DNA of 57,974 bases, taken from contig NZ_ALPT02000020.1 in assembly GCF_000292245.2 (NCBI RefSeq), positions 1 to 57,974 on the forward strand, read 5' to 3'. Within the stretch, counting starts at the first letter, position 1. Each line of letters begins with the position of its first letter. This document shows, piece by piece, positions 1 through 8,324 of this stretch. Position numbers and translations under genes: made by a program. The notes below the pieces were generated by a model. That model was not told where the DNA came from and made no database searches. It was given only the letters and a program-made list of their open reading frames with translations. The stretch comes from Alkalihalobacillus alcalophilus ATCC 27647 = CGMCC 1.3604 (lineage in GTDB: Bacteria > Bacillota > Bacilli > Bacillales > Bacillaceae_D).

Positions 1-493
1 TAATGGATACAAAGAACTTTCCGCTTGGATTTCGTCTGACTGTAGCGCTCAGAATACGCCCTTCAACCTCACGACTTTTGGCCAAGCGAACATACCCTAG
101 TTTCGGCAATTTAATTTTGTTGTCTACTATGGCAATGTTGCTATTTGTTTCTTTCGTGGTGTAGGATTGTACCTGATTCTTTTTTGATTTGAAGCGTGGC
201 GCTTTATTTTGTTTCTTGAAGAATCGAGTATAGGAATCGGCAAGATTTTTCAGGGAGGATTGAAGGGCAATGCTATCCACTTCTTTTAGCCATACGAATT
301 CCTTTTTTAGTTGGGTTAATTGGGCCGAACAAGAAGAATACGTTAATCCTTTGCCTGTTTCTTGGTAGGTATCGTTCCATTGCCCTAAAAAGCGATTGAA
401 TACGAAACGAGAACAGCCGATGGTTTTGGCAATCAGGGTTTCTTGTTCTTTGGTTGGGTAGAGACGAAATTTGTACGCTTTGTTGATGAGCAT
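1..493 (-). CDS. tnpB: RNA-guided endonuclease TnpB, N-terminal part (cut by window edge)
   Basis: TnpB is the RNA-guided nuclease of IS200/IS605 elements and the relative of Cas12. Only about 164 N-terminal residues are present because the reading frame runs off position 1, before the RuvC catalytic aspartate. The translation parallels the intact copy at 51598-52731 with scattered substitutions (for example Y for F in an ADSFTR motif and D for N in IVNNKI) and no stop or frameshift, so the gene may well be functional outside the window. The ATG at 493-491 is preceded by GGAGGGG at good spacing; a GTG three codons upstream is a less likely start. The pattern of substitutions shows the copies are not a very recent duplication. 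Confidence 0.88.
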   Translation of the reverse strand, partial: MLINKAYKFRLYPTKEQETLIAKTIGCSRFVFNRFLGQWNDTYQETGKGLTYSSCSAQLTQLKKEFVWLKEVDSIALQSSLKNLADSYTRFFKKQNKAPRFKSKKNQVQSYTTKETNSNIAIVDNKIKLPKLGYVRLAKSREVEGRILSATVRRNPSGKFFVSI

Positions 494-639
494 TGTTTTC
501 ACCCCTCCAATAGGAATGTATGTTCTTATTATACTCTAACAAGAATCTCTTTGGCTACCGCCAACCGCCATTCATCTCCCCCTTATCGTTGGGCTTCTCC
601 CTTCACACGATTGAAGAGGGAGTCTTCTGTCGGGAAATG
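1..639 (-). mobile_element. IS605/IS1341-type element, left-end copy (truncated by window)
   Basis: This is the left-end part of a tnpB-only insertion element. It matches the second copy at 51435-52875 almost base for base: the tnpB portions align without indels and the non-coding left end has one 2-nt length difference. A subterminal hairpin is formed by 576-584 and 614-622, the counterpart of the hairpin at 52812-52858 in the other copy. Identity between copies stops after the motif TTTTTAT (minus strand, 640-646), which suggests the element starts at about 639. No Y1 transposase (tnpA) is visible. The right end lies outside the window. Confidence 0.85.
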
Positions 640-684
640 ATAAAAACCGTTTCGCTCGTTTGAACTTCAATCTCCTTTAACTTT

Positions 685-733
685 TAGACAAAACAAACCA
701 TCCTATAAGGTATAATATTACCTCATAGGATGG
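685..733 (-). terminator. Rho-independent terminator of pheST
   Basis: A long hairpin (698-733, arms CCATCCTAT and ATAGGATGG extended by AGGT/ACCT) is followed on the minus strand by TTTGTTTTG. It lies just downstream of the pheT stop codon. Confidence 0.85.
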
Positions 734-764
734 CAGTTTGGAATGATTATCTAACTTACCTTAT

Positions 765-3188
765 TTATGAACGCAATGTTGCCCCTGTTTCAGCTAGGGC
801 ATTTAATACTTCTTCATGCTTTTCTGTCACTTCTTCATCGGTTAATGTGCGTTCCGGATCTAAATAAGTTAACGAGAAAGCAAGTGATTTTTTTCCGTCC
901 TCTAGGTGTTCACCTTGGTATAAGTCAAAAAGACGAAGGCCTTTCAACAACTCCCCACCAGCTGAAACGATAGTGTTTTCTAACTCGGATGCTAATACCT
1001 TTTCATCCACTACAAGGGCGATGTCACGGACAATCGCTGGGAATCTAGGTAGCGTTTGATAAGTAACCGTTTCTGGCTCAACATTTAGCAATGAGACTAA
1101 ATCAAGTTGTCCAACATAAATCTCTTTTAAATATTGTTCTTTTGCTGTTTTTGGATGAACTTGTCCGATGTAGCCAATCTCTTTTCCTGCTAATTCAATA
1201 ATAGCTGTTCGCCCTGGATGTAAGTCTGGTTTTTGACCTAACTTAAATTGAAGCTTTGAGCTTAGCCCTAACTCTGCAGCTAAACCTTCCACAATCCCTT
1301 TTAAAACATAAAAATCGACCGCTTTCTTTTCACCTTGCCAACTATGCTCATGCCATAAACCGTTAACGGAGAGTGCCAACATCTCATTTTCAACCGGTTG
1401 TTTTGTAATCGTTGCTTCATCTGTTTTAAAAATCGAGCCTATTTCAAAAATAGCAATGTCATGATTTTTACGATTTAAATTGTAACGAACGACATCAAAT
1501 AAATGTGGAATTAAACTTGTTCTCATTGTACTCCGTTCATCACTCATCGGCATCGCTAAACGAACAAGGTGATCATTCTCTTCCTCAGCAAAACCTTTTG
1601 CTTTCGTAGGACTTGTTAATGAGTAAGTGATGACCTCATTTAAACCAGCCCCTTCTAAATAACGGCGAACACGACGGCGTTTTGATTGATATTCAGACAA
1701 TTGCCCTTGAGTTGTCGTCGAATCAGGCAATGTTGTCGGGATATTGTCATATCCGTAAATACGGGCCACTTCCTCATATAAATCTTCCGCAATTTGAATG
1801 TCACTACGGCGTGTTGGTCCCGTTACGATGAACGTATCTCCATTCACTTCAAAATCAAAACGTAATTGCTTCAAAATATTGGCGACTTCGGCTTGGTTCA
1901 CAGCTAAACCGAGTCGATTATTTAATTCAGTTAACTCAAGCTTAATTTTAGGTTCTTCAATCGATAAATGATCAACTTCAACGATTTCCTCAGAAATTTG
2001 ACCACCAGCAAGCTCTTGAATTAAAGTCGCGGCTCTTTTCGCTGCTTCACGAACTCGTTTTTTATCTACGCCTTTTTCAAAACGTGCACTTGAATCACTA
2101 CGTAAGCCTAAATCTTTTGATGTTTTTCGCACGCTAGTAGGGTTAAAATAAGCAGCCTCTAATAAGATTGTTGTCGTATCATCTTGTACTTCAGAGTTTT
2201 TGCCACCCATGACACCTGCAATCGCCATTGGTTCTATCCCATTTGTAATTACTAAATGGTCCTCTGATAAAGTACGCTCCACCCCGTCTAGAGAAAGCAT
2301 TTTCTCTTCTTCTTTTGCTTTACGAACGACTACTTCTTTTGAGCCAAAACGGTCATAATCAAAAGCATGGAGTGGTTGACCATATTCAAGTAAAACATAG
2401 TTGGTTACGTCCACGACATTACTAATTGGACGAATACCCGCTGCCATTAAACGGTTTTGTAACCAAAGTGGTGATTTCCCAACTTTGACGTCTTTAATCA
2501 CAATCGCCCCATAATATGGATTAGCGTCCGTATCCTCAATAGTCACTTCAACATCATTTGATTTTGAAGTAGTTGTATTAATGGATAAATCCACTTGTGG
2601 CAATTGAACAGGAAGATTGTATAAGGATGATACTTCATAAGCGACCCCAAGCATATTTAAACAATCAGAGCGATTTGGTGTTAAATCTAGCTCTAACACA
2701 TGATCATCTAAATTCAAGTGAGAAATGGCATCCGTTCCAACTGGTACCTCATCTTGAAAAACATAAATACCTTCCTCAAATTCCTTTTGAACGAGTTTCC
2801 CATCAATACCTAACTCTTGCAGAGAACAAATCATCCCCATGGAAACTTCGCCACGAAGCTTTGCTTTTTTAATTTTGAAGTTCCCTGGCAAAACAGCTCC
2901 AACTTTTGCAACAATCACATATTGACCAGCTGCCACATTTCGGGCTCCACAGACGATTTGAACGATTTCATCCCCACCAATATCGACTTTACAAACATTT
3001 AATTTATCAGCGTTTGGATGCTGCTGACATTCTTTTACATAACCAACAACAATCCCACTTACTCCTTTATTCAATTCATGAATAAAGTCAATTTCGATTC
3101 CACCACGAGTCATTTTTTCGGCGATTTGGGCCGCTGTTACTTCCGATAGATCAACATATTCCTGTAACCATTTATATGAAACTAACAT
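765..3188 (-). CDS. pheT: Phenylalanyl-tRNA synthetase beta subunit
   Basis: PheT is the large subunit of the (alpha-beta)2 phenylalanyl-tRNA synthetase, which charges tRNA-Phe in the cytoplasm. At 807 aa it has the usual bacterial length. In order it shows an N-terminal EMAP/tRNA-binding-like region (residues about 40-150, containing NADKLNVCKV), B3/B4 editing-type regions with LTPNRSDCL near 170, the B5 region, the catalytic-like core with RFEKGVD and RYNLNRKNHDIAIFE, and a C-terminal ferredoxin-fold anticodon-binding domain (PRFPAIVRDIALVVDE onward). The ATG at 3188 has a strong AAGGAGGAG ribosome binding site. It lies 11 bp after pheS and is certainly cotranscribed with it under the T-box at 4818-5100. 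Confidence 0.98.
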   Translation of the reverse strand: MLVSYKWLQEYVDLSEVTAAQIAEKMTRGGIEIDFIHELNKGVSGIVVGYVKECQQHPNADKLNVCKVDIGGDEIVQIVCGARNVAAGQYVIVAKVGAVLPGNFKIKKAKLRGEVSMGMICSLQELGIDGKLVQKEFEEGIYVFQDEVPVGTDAISHLNLDDHVLELDLTPNRSDCLNMLGVAYEVSSLYNLPVQLPQVDLSINTTTSKSNDVEVTIEDTDANPYYGAIVIKDVKVGKSPLWLQNRLMAAGIRPISNVVDVTNYVLLEYGQPLHAFDYDRFGSKEVVVRKAKEEEKMLSLDGVERTLSEDHLVITNGIEPMAIAGVMGGKNSEVQDDTTTILLEAAYFNPTSVRKTSKDLGLRSDSSARFEKGVDKKRVREAAKRAATLIQELAGGQISEEIVEVDHLSIEEPKIKLELTELNNRLGLAVNQAEVANILKQLRFDFEVNGDTFIVTGPTRRSDIQIAEDLYEEVARIYGYDNIPTTLPDSTTTQGQLSEYQSKRRRVRRYLEGAGLNEVITYSLTSPTKAKGFAEEENDHLVRLAMPMSDERSTMRTSLIPHLFDVVRYNLNRKNHDIAIFEIGSIFKTDEATITKQPVENEMLALSVNGLWHEHSWQGEKKAVDFYVLKGIVEGLAAELGLSSKLQFKLGQKPDLHPGRTAIIELAGKEIGYIGQVHPKTAKEQYLKEIYVGQLDLVSLLNVEPETVTYQTLPRFPAIVRDIALVVDEKVLASELENTIVSAGGELLKGLRLFDLYQGEHLEDGKKSLAFSLTYLDPERTLTDEEVTEKHEEVLNALAETGATLRS

Positions 3189-3199
3189 TGTTCTCCTCC

Positions 3200-4234
3200 T
3201 TATGCTCCGGTAAATTGGGCTAAAAATCTCATGTCATTTGTATAGAAGTGACGGATATCATCAATGTCATATTTCAACATCGCTAAACGCTCGACTCCCA
3301 TTCCAAAGGCAAAGCCACTATATTTCTTCGGATCAAATCCACTCATTTCAAGTACCCGAGGATGAACCATACCGGCACCAAGTACTTCAATCCACCCTGT
3401 CTGTTTACAAACACGACAGCCTTTTCCATGACACATTCCACAAGAAACATCAACTTCAACCGAAGGCTCAGTAAAAGGGAAGTAACTTGGTCGTAAACGA
3501 ATTTCGCGATCTGTTCCAAAGAATGATTTGACAAATGAGTCTAACACTCCTTTTAAATCACTCATTCGAACCTTTTCATCAACGAATAATCCTTCAATTT
3601 GCATAAATTGGTGCGAATGGGTCGCATCATCATCATCACGACGGAATACTTTTCCTGGACAAATGACTTTAACAGGTCCTTTTCCTTTATGTTTTTCCAT
3701 CGTTCTTGCTTGAACAGGTGATGTATGAGTTCTTAAGAGGAGCTCTTCTGTAAAATAGAACGAATCCTGCATATCACGTGCTGGATGGTCTTTTGGTAAG
3801 TTTAAAGCTTCAAAGTTATAATAATCCACTTCGACTTCCGGTCCCTCTGCAACAGTGAAACCTAAGCCAATAAAGGCATCCTCAACCTCTTCAACAACAG
3901 CTGTTAATGGGTGTTTTGTTCCTCTTTGAACAGGGCGTCCTGGTAAAGTAACATCTATACTTTCTGCTGCAAGCTTTGCTTCTACTTCAGCGTCATCAAA
4001 AAGTTGCTCTTTTTTATCAATTTCCTGCTTAATCGCATCACGCACTTCGTTGGCTACTTGGCCAATAACTGGGCGTTCCTCAGCAGATAATTTTCCCATT
4101 CCTCTTAAAACTTCCGTAATCGGACCTTTTTTTCCTAAATAAGCAACTCTTACTTCTTGTAACGCTTTTTTGTCTGAAGCCGCTGCTACTTTAGCAAGAG
4201 CCTCAACACGTAATTCCTCTAAACGTTCACGCAT
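3200..4234 (-). CDS. pheS: Phenylalanyl-tRNA synthetase alpha subunit
   Basis: PheS is the catalytic alpha subunit of phenylalanyl-tRNA synthetase. The protein has an N-terminal coiled coil (about residues 1-85) followed by a class II catalytic core: motif 2 around VFRRDDDDATHSHQF, the FTEPSVEVDV substrate-pocket segment and a motif 3-like FGMGVERLAMLKY near the C-terminus. Four cysteines (CGMCHGKGCRVC) lie between these. The frame can be extended to a TTG at 4240, but the ATG at 4234 is better spaced from AAAGGAGGA and gives 344 aa, the same length as B. subtilis PheS. The leader between the T-box and this start contains the unusual tandem hairpin array at 4256-4782. Confidence 0.98.
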   Translation of the reverse strand: MRERLEELRVEALAKVAAASDKKALQEVRVAYLGKKGPITEVLRGMGKLSAEERPVIGQVANEVRDAIKQEIDKKEQLFDDAEVEAKLAAESIDVTLPGRPVQRGTKHPLTAVVEEVEDAFIGLGFTVAEGPEVEVDYYNFEALNLPKDHPARDMQDSFYFTEELLLRTHTSPVQARTMEKHKGKGPVKVICPGKVFRRDDDDATHSHQFMQIEGLFVDEKVRMSDLKGVLDSFVKSFFGTDREIRLRPSYFPFTEPSVEVDVSCGMCHGKGCRVCKQTGWIEVLGAGMVHPRVLEMSGFDPKKYSGFAFGMGVERLAMLKYDIDDIRHFYTNDMRFLAQFTGA

Positions 4235-4255
4235 TCCCAATTCCTCCTTTGATAT

Positions 4256-4782
4256 AAAGCGAAGCCTGTTTGTTCAGAAGCGAGAAAAAATAAGAACAGC
4301 TGATGAAGACGCTTTTTGTCTTCATTCAGATGGGCGATTTTTCTCGAGCTTCTAACAGGCGTAGCTGGATTAATATAAAGCGAAGTCCGTTTGACCAGAA
4401 GCGAGAAAAAATTAGGGTCGGCTTCTGAAGTCGCTTTTTGACTTCATAAGACGAACCGATTTTTCTCGAGCTTCTAACGGACGTAGCTGGATTAATATAA
4501 AGCGAAGTCCGTTTGACCAGAAGCGAGAAAAAATTAGGGTCGTCTTATGAAGTCGCTTTTTGACTTCATAAGACGAACCGATTTTTCTCGAGCTTCTAAC
4601 GGACGTAGCTGGATTAATATAAAGCGAAGCCTGTTCGGTCAGAAGCGAGAAAACTAAAGATCAACGCTAAGTTCGCGACGTCCTCTCGCAACGCCTTGTA
4701 CCCACGTCCTGTGGGCAAGAACAGCTGATGAAGACGCTTTTTGTCTTCATTCAGATGGGCGATTTTTCTCGAGCTTCTAACA
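4256..4782 (-). repeat. Tandem array of four about 121-bp long-hairpin units in the pheS leader
   Basis: Units begin at 4256, 4377, 4499 and 4621, spaced 121, 122 and 122 bp, each opening with AAAGCGAAG. Each complete unit folds on itself into one long imperfect hairpin: an outer arm (GCCTGTT/AACAGGC in unit 1, GTCCGTT/AACGGAC in units 2 and 3), a middle arm (AGAAGC and GAGAAAAA pairing with TTTTTCTC and GCTTCT) and an inner hairpin with a GCTTTTT loop. Unit 4 carries an insertion of about 45 bp (roughly 4655-4718) containing further small hairpins with ACGTCCTCT and ACGTCCTGT loops, and its outer arm is broken. The array lies downstream of the T-box terminator and is therefore transcribed as pheS 5' leader. 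Function unknown. Confidence 0.9.
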
Positions 4783-4817
4783 AACTCCGCTCATTTTGCT
4801 GAAACTTAGTAAGCCTT

Positions 4818-5100
4818 TTCTGCATAGAAAAGAGCCACCATCCCTCACTAGAAAGGGACGATGGCTCGCGGTACCACCCTTATTTATAAGCATCAAAAAG
4901 AAGCCTATACACTTCATTATCATAACGAATCTTCATCCGTAACACTTTAATAAGAAATTTACTTTCCTATGTTCCAGCGTCTGCTCCAGAGCGAATTCAA
5001 ATACTCTCACCTAAGGAATGCTTTCAGTCTATGACATTCCCTCCCTATTAGGCAGTGGTTATCTTACTACTCTCTTTCTTTGCATTTAGCCATTTTCAGT
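4818..5100 (-). promoter_or_regulatory. T-box riboswitch (tRNA-Phe) controlling pheST
   Basis: The leader carries the conserved T-box sequence AAGGGTGGTACCGCG (minus strand, 4882-4868). It is followed directly by a terminator hairpin (4832-4867, arms GAGCCA/TGGCTC) with a TTTT tract. In the Stem I region a TTC triplet at 4995-4993 lies immediately 5' of CGCTCT, which can pair with AGAG at the start of the leader; TTC is the expected Phe specifier. Uncharged tRNA-Phe should stabilise the antiterminator and allow pheST transcription. Confidence 0.93.
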
Positions 5101-5107
5101 TGTTTCT

Positions 5108-5136
5108 ATTATATTGAAACTTCCACCTTGTTGCAA
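5108..5136 (-). promoter_or_regulatory. SigA-type promoter of the pheST leader
   Basis: TTGCAA and TATAAT are separated by exactly 17 bp on the minus strand (-35 at 5136-5131, -10 at 5113-5108), immediately upstream of the T-box leader. Confidence 0.8.
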
Positions 5137-5168
5137 CAAGGAAATATAAATATTGCCTCGCTTTAGCA

Positions 5169-5933
5169 TTATGAACGGATCGCTTTTAAATAATACATTA
5201 GAATTCCTGAGGCAACCGCTACATTTAAAGATTCAGCTTGTCCAAAAATCGGGATATAAATATTTTGATCACACTCTGCTAATATACTCTTTTCGACCCC
5301 TTGCCCTTCATTGCCAACAATTAAGGCAAATTGAGCTTGAGATTCAACCGCCGTATAGGAGCTTGCTTTCTCTAATGCTGTTCCGAACACAGGAATACCT
5401 GCTGCTTTAAACTTTGGGATGAGCTCGAGAATATTCCCTTTAATAATTGGTATATGGAAAAGAGCACCTTGAGTTGCCCGAACAACTTTTCCATTATACA
5501 AATCAACACTACCTTCACCAAGTACAATACCTGTTAAACCAGCCGCTTCAGCTGTTCGGATCATTGTTCCAATATTTCCAGGGTCTTGAACCCGATCAAT
5601 CAGTAACCATTGACCTGTTGTCGCAATTTGCTCTGGCCATGTAGGCATTTGAACAATTGCCACAACTCCTTGTGGTGTATCCATCTCACTTAATTCTTTC
5701 AATACTTGCTCTGTCACAATGATAAATTTTTTTCGTTCAATCTGCCATTGACTTTCGATTTTATCTTCATTTGTCACCAAAATGGCCTCAAATTTTAATT
5801 TAGCTTTTAAAGCTTCTTCAATTAAATGGAACCCTTCTAACAAAAATTGTCCTGACTTATCCCGACCTTTTTTCGTTAAAAGTTTTTTCCAATTTTTAAC
5901 TTGTTCGTTTTTAACTGATTCTATTCGTTTCAT
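5169..5933 (-). CDS. ysgA: TrmH/SpoU-family RNA 2'-O-ribose methyltransferase
   Basis: This is a SPOUT-class methyltransferase that uses S-adenosylmethionine to methylate ribose 2'-OH groups in rRNA or tRNA. The exact target of the YsgA subgroup cannot be read from sequence. An N-terminal substrate-binding domain (about residues 1-95, with FLLEGFHLIEEAL) precedes the knotted catalytic domain with motif 1 (DPGNIGTMIRTAEAAG), motif 2 (LIVGNEGQG) and motif 3 (AESLNVAVASGI). At 254 aa it is the normal family length. The ATG at 5933 is preceded by AAAGGAGC. It sits next to pheS as in B. subtilis but is transcribed separately from pheST, which has its own promoter. Confidence 0.93.
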   Translation of the reverse strand: MKRIESVKNEQVKNWKKLLTKKGRDKSGQFLLEGFHLIEEALKAKLKFEAILVTNEDKIESQWQIERKKFIIVTEQVLKELSEMDTPQGVVAIVQMPTWPEQIATTGQWLLIDRVQDPGNIGTMIRTAEAAGLTGIVLGEGSVDLYNGKVVRATQGALFHIPIIKGNILELIPKFKAAGIPVFGTALEKASSYTAVESQAQFALIVGNEGQGVEKSILAECDQNIYIPIFGQAESLNVAVASGILMYYLKAIRS

Positions 5934-6057
5934 CCCTAAATTGCTCCTTTATCCTCTATCCATTCATCATACCTATTTTTTTACTCATAATCCAGTCTCG
6001 ATTGGACAAACTAACGGTGCGACTTTAACAATACAATGGAAAAGGAGAACAATAAAA

Positions 6058-6264
6058 ATGAGCTTTAATTTACGAGGTGCCATTATGGCCAATATTAAAG
6101 GAAGTTCCGAACAAGATGTTGAAGCAACAATAGTCGATGCAATCCAAAAAGGGGAGGAAAAAATGCTCCCTGGTCTTGGAGTGCTATTTGAAGTATATTG
6201 GCAACAAGCTGACGAACAACAAAAAGATGAGCTATGTCAACAAATTAGTCAAGGCTTGCAATAA
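6058..6264 (+). CDS. sspI: Small acid-soluble spore protein I
   Basis: SspI is a minor small acid-soluble protein made in the forespore. The 68-aa product has the conserved block IVDAIQKGEEKMLPGLGVLF and a NLRGAIMANI N-terminus like B. subtilis SspI. The open frame extends upstream to 5782, but the ATG at 6058 has the only good ribosome binding site (AAAAGGAGA) and gives the family length. A monocistronic gene with a terminator at 6307-6342. A forespore (SigG) promoter is expected upstream but no convincing match was seen. Its presence supports a spore-forming Bacillaceae host. Confidence 0.95.
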   Translation: MSFNLRGAIMANIKGSSEQDVEATIVDAIQKGEEKMLPGLGVLFEVYWQQADEQQKDELCQQISQGLQ

Positions 6265-6306
6265 AAAGCTCAAATTTTAAAATGTATGTGTAAATCTACA
6301 TCCCCA

Positions 6307-6342
6307 AAAAAGGTGGGACCGTTAAACTGGCCCACCTTTTAT
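6307..6342 (+). terminator. Bidirectional terminator between sspI and the 6367 gene
   Basis: AAAAGGTGGG (6307-6317) pairs with CCCACCTTTT (6331-6340), extended inward by ACC/GGC. T-rich on one side and A-rich on the other, it can serve both convergent genes. Confidence 0.85.
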
Positions 6343-6366
6343 TGCACAATACTTTTCCATATGTAT

Positions 6367-6690
6367 TCAAGCACTTTGCTGCTCACATTTTGCTTTCACT
6401 TTATTCCCCATAATAATCACGGTCCATTGTTTCACTAACAGGACAACAAAGGCTGTCACGGTTAAAATAAACACGTATGAGATTTTATAATTATAAAAGG
6501 TCAATTGATAAACAATAATAAAAAGCAAACTGAAAACGATCGTAAAATAAGAATATTTATACGACTGTGAGAGAATGGTATTTTTCTCCTCGGTATTATC
6601 CAATCTTCGTATAACTTTACTGTAGTAATAAAAGCTAAGCAATAAAAGAAGAATGAACAAGATTACAATACTCCATTCGGCTGTAATCAT
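6367..6690 (-). CDS. Small hypothetical membrane protein
   Basis: I do not recognise this 107-aa protein. It has three hydrophobic segments likely to cross the membrane (about residues 5-25, 46-66 and 70-92), a charged loop after the first (RRLDNTEEKN) and a basic C-terminal tail (KVKAKCEQQ). The ATG at 6690 has a GGAGGGG ribosome binding site. It stands alone between sspI and ysdC, convergent with sspI. The 275 bp upstream (6691-6965) is very A+T-rich and holds only the ysdC terminator. Confidence 0.7.
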   Translation of the reverse strand: MITAEWSIVILFILLLLLSFYYYSKVIRRLDNTEEKNTILSQSYKYSYFTIVFSLLFIIVYQLTFYNYKISYVFILTVTAFVVLLVKQWTVIIMGNKVKAKCEQQSA

Positions 6691-6901
6691 ACGCTCCCCT
6701 CCTCAAAACGAAATGATTTCCCCAACCATCTTTTTTCCACGACACGAAGAAATCTACATTTATTATACCTTTTTAACTTTACGTACAGTTTTAAATAATG
6801 TTTCAGTTTTTTTACATGTTTTTTCATACATGCAACAGAAATTCCTAAAAAAAATTACTAATACTAGCATATTAATTTACCATATAATTTTGACTGTTCA
6901 A

Positions 6902-6953
6902 TTCAAAAAAAAGCTATCCCATCTCATCTACAATAGACCAATGGAATAGCTTT
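6902..6953 (-). terminator. Terminator of ysdC
   Basis: AAAGCTATTCC (6953-6943) and GGGATAGCTTT (6920-6910) pair on the minus strand with one G-T type mismatch and are followed by a T tract. It lies just after the ysdC stop. Confidence 0.8.
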
Positions 6954-6965
6954 ATGAGCATTCAA

Positions 6966-8051
6966 TTAATTATACGTAATCGCTTCAACCGTTTCTTTAT
7001 CAAGCTTTTTAATCACTTCCGTAATTAATTTGACTGTATTTTCATAATCATCACGATGTAAAATCGCCGCATGAGTATGAATATAACGAGTTGGAACGGT
7101 AATGGATAAAGCAGGTACGCCATTTGCGGTTAAGTGAATCGCACCCGAATCTGTTCCCCCACCAGGCATTAAATCGTATTGATACGGAATGTTATGTTCA
7201 TCAGCCGTATTGGTTACAAAATCACGCACACCTTTATGAGAAATCATTGATGCATCATAAAGTACGATTTGTGGTCCGTCGCCCATTTTAGCTAATGCTT
7301 CTTTTGCTGTTACTCCAGGTGTATCTCCAGCAATCCCAACATCGACACCAAATGCGATGTCTGGCTCAATTTGATTAGCTGATGTTTTCGCCCCTCTCAA
7401 ACCAATTTCCTCTTGAATCGTCCCAACTCCATAGACAACATTTGGATGGCTTTCATCTTTAAGGTTTTTCAAAACATCAATCGCGATCGCACATCCAATT
7501 CGATTGTCCCACGCTTTTGCCATTAAAAATTTCTCATTTTTCATAACCGTAAACTCACATACCGGAACAACCGAATCACCAGGACGAACACCAAACTCCA
7601 TTGCTTCTTCTTTACTCGTTGCACCAATATCAATAAACATATCTTTTTTATCGACAGGTTTACGACGAGCTTCTGCTGGTAAAATATGAGGCGGTTTTGA
7701 ACCAATTACACCTGGGATGTCACCATCCTTTGTCATTATCGTTACACGTTGTGCGAGCATCACTTGCTCCCACCAGCCACCAACAGGTTGAAAGCTTAAA
7801 AACCCTTTATCATCAATATTTGTTACCATAAAACCAATTTCATCTAAATGGCCAGCAACCATAATTTTAGGTCCATTTTCATCACCCACTTTTTTCGCAA
7901 TTAATGAACCTAAACGATCAGTTTCAATTTCGTCCGCATAAGGAGTTATGTATTTTGTCATGACCTCACGAGCTTCTTTTTCATGACCAGGAATCGCATT
8001 TGCATCTGTTAAATCCTTTAGCATCTGTAATGTTGCATCTAATTTTGTCAA
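6966..8051 (-). CDS. ysdC: M42-family aminopeptidase/endoglucanase-like metallopeptidase
   Basis: A cytoplasmic M42 glutamyl-aminopeptidase-like enzyme that uses two metal ions to trim peptides. Visible metal and catalytic motifs are AGHLDEIGFMV (His-Asp), WDNRIGC, QEEIGLRGA (catalytic Glu-Glu), FGVDVGIAGD and, near the C-terminus, THAAILHRDD. Starting further upstream would add unrelated hydrophobic residues. The TTG at 8051-8049, with GGGGG about nine bases before it, begins the conserved TKLDATLQMLKDL and gives 361 aa, the same length as B. subtilis YsdC. The substrate in vivo is not known from sequence. Confidence 0.93.
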   Translation of the reverse strand: MTKLDATLQMLKDLTDANAIPGHEKEAREVMTKYITPYADEIETDRLGSLIAKKVGDENGPKIMVAGHLDEIGFMVTNIDDKGFLSFQPVGGWWEQVMLAQRVTIMTKDGDIPGVIGSKPPHILPAEARRKPVDKKDMFIDIGATSKEEAMEFGVRPGDSVVPVCEFTVMKNEKFLMAKAWDNRIGCAIAIDVLKNLKDESHPNVVYGVGTIQEEIGLRGAKTSANQIEPDIAFGVDVGIAGDTPGVTAKEALAKMGDGPQIVLYDASMISHKGVRDFVTNTADEHNIPYQYDLMPGGGTDSGAIHLTANGVPALSITVPTRYIHTHAAILHRDDYENTVKLITEVIKKLDKETVEAITYN

Positions 8052-8324
8052 ATCATTAACCCCCAATAAAATAAATGTTGTTCTATTTTTTAGTATAATC
8101 AAATAATAACTACAACTCAAATTTTTCTCTTCTTTGCCTAACTATTATTCCTTTCATGAAGTTAGAAAACTAGAAAAAAATCCTTCTAGTTTCGTCCTTT
8201 TAACTCTTTTTTTATTTTATCTAATTTTTCTTTTAAAAAAATGCAACCAAATTGAATCTAATTCGTATAAAATAGAATAAAGCATAAACTATACAATGAC
8301 CCAGGTAGGAAAGGGGCCACAGCA

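Noticed and set aside
273..542. Open frame antiparallel in phase to tnpB at the left end and its twin at 52511-52765
   Set aside because: Both are out-of-frame shadows of the same tnpB start region; the true frame is 493 or 52731 downward.
4256..4782. CRISPR-like array in the pheS leader
   Set aside because: Units are about 121 bp long self-complementary blocks with no unique spacers; no cas genes are nearby.
5782..6057. Upstream extension of sspI to 160 codons
   Set aside because: It overlaps the ysgA 5' end on the other strand, and homologues start at the ATG at 6058 with the ribosome binding site.
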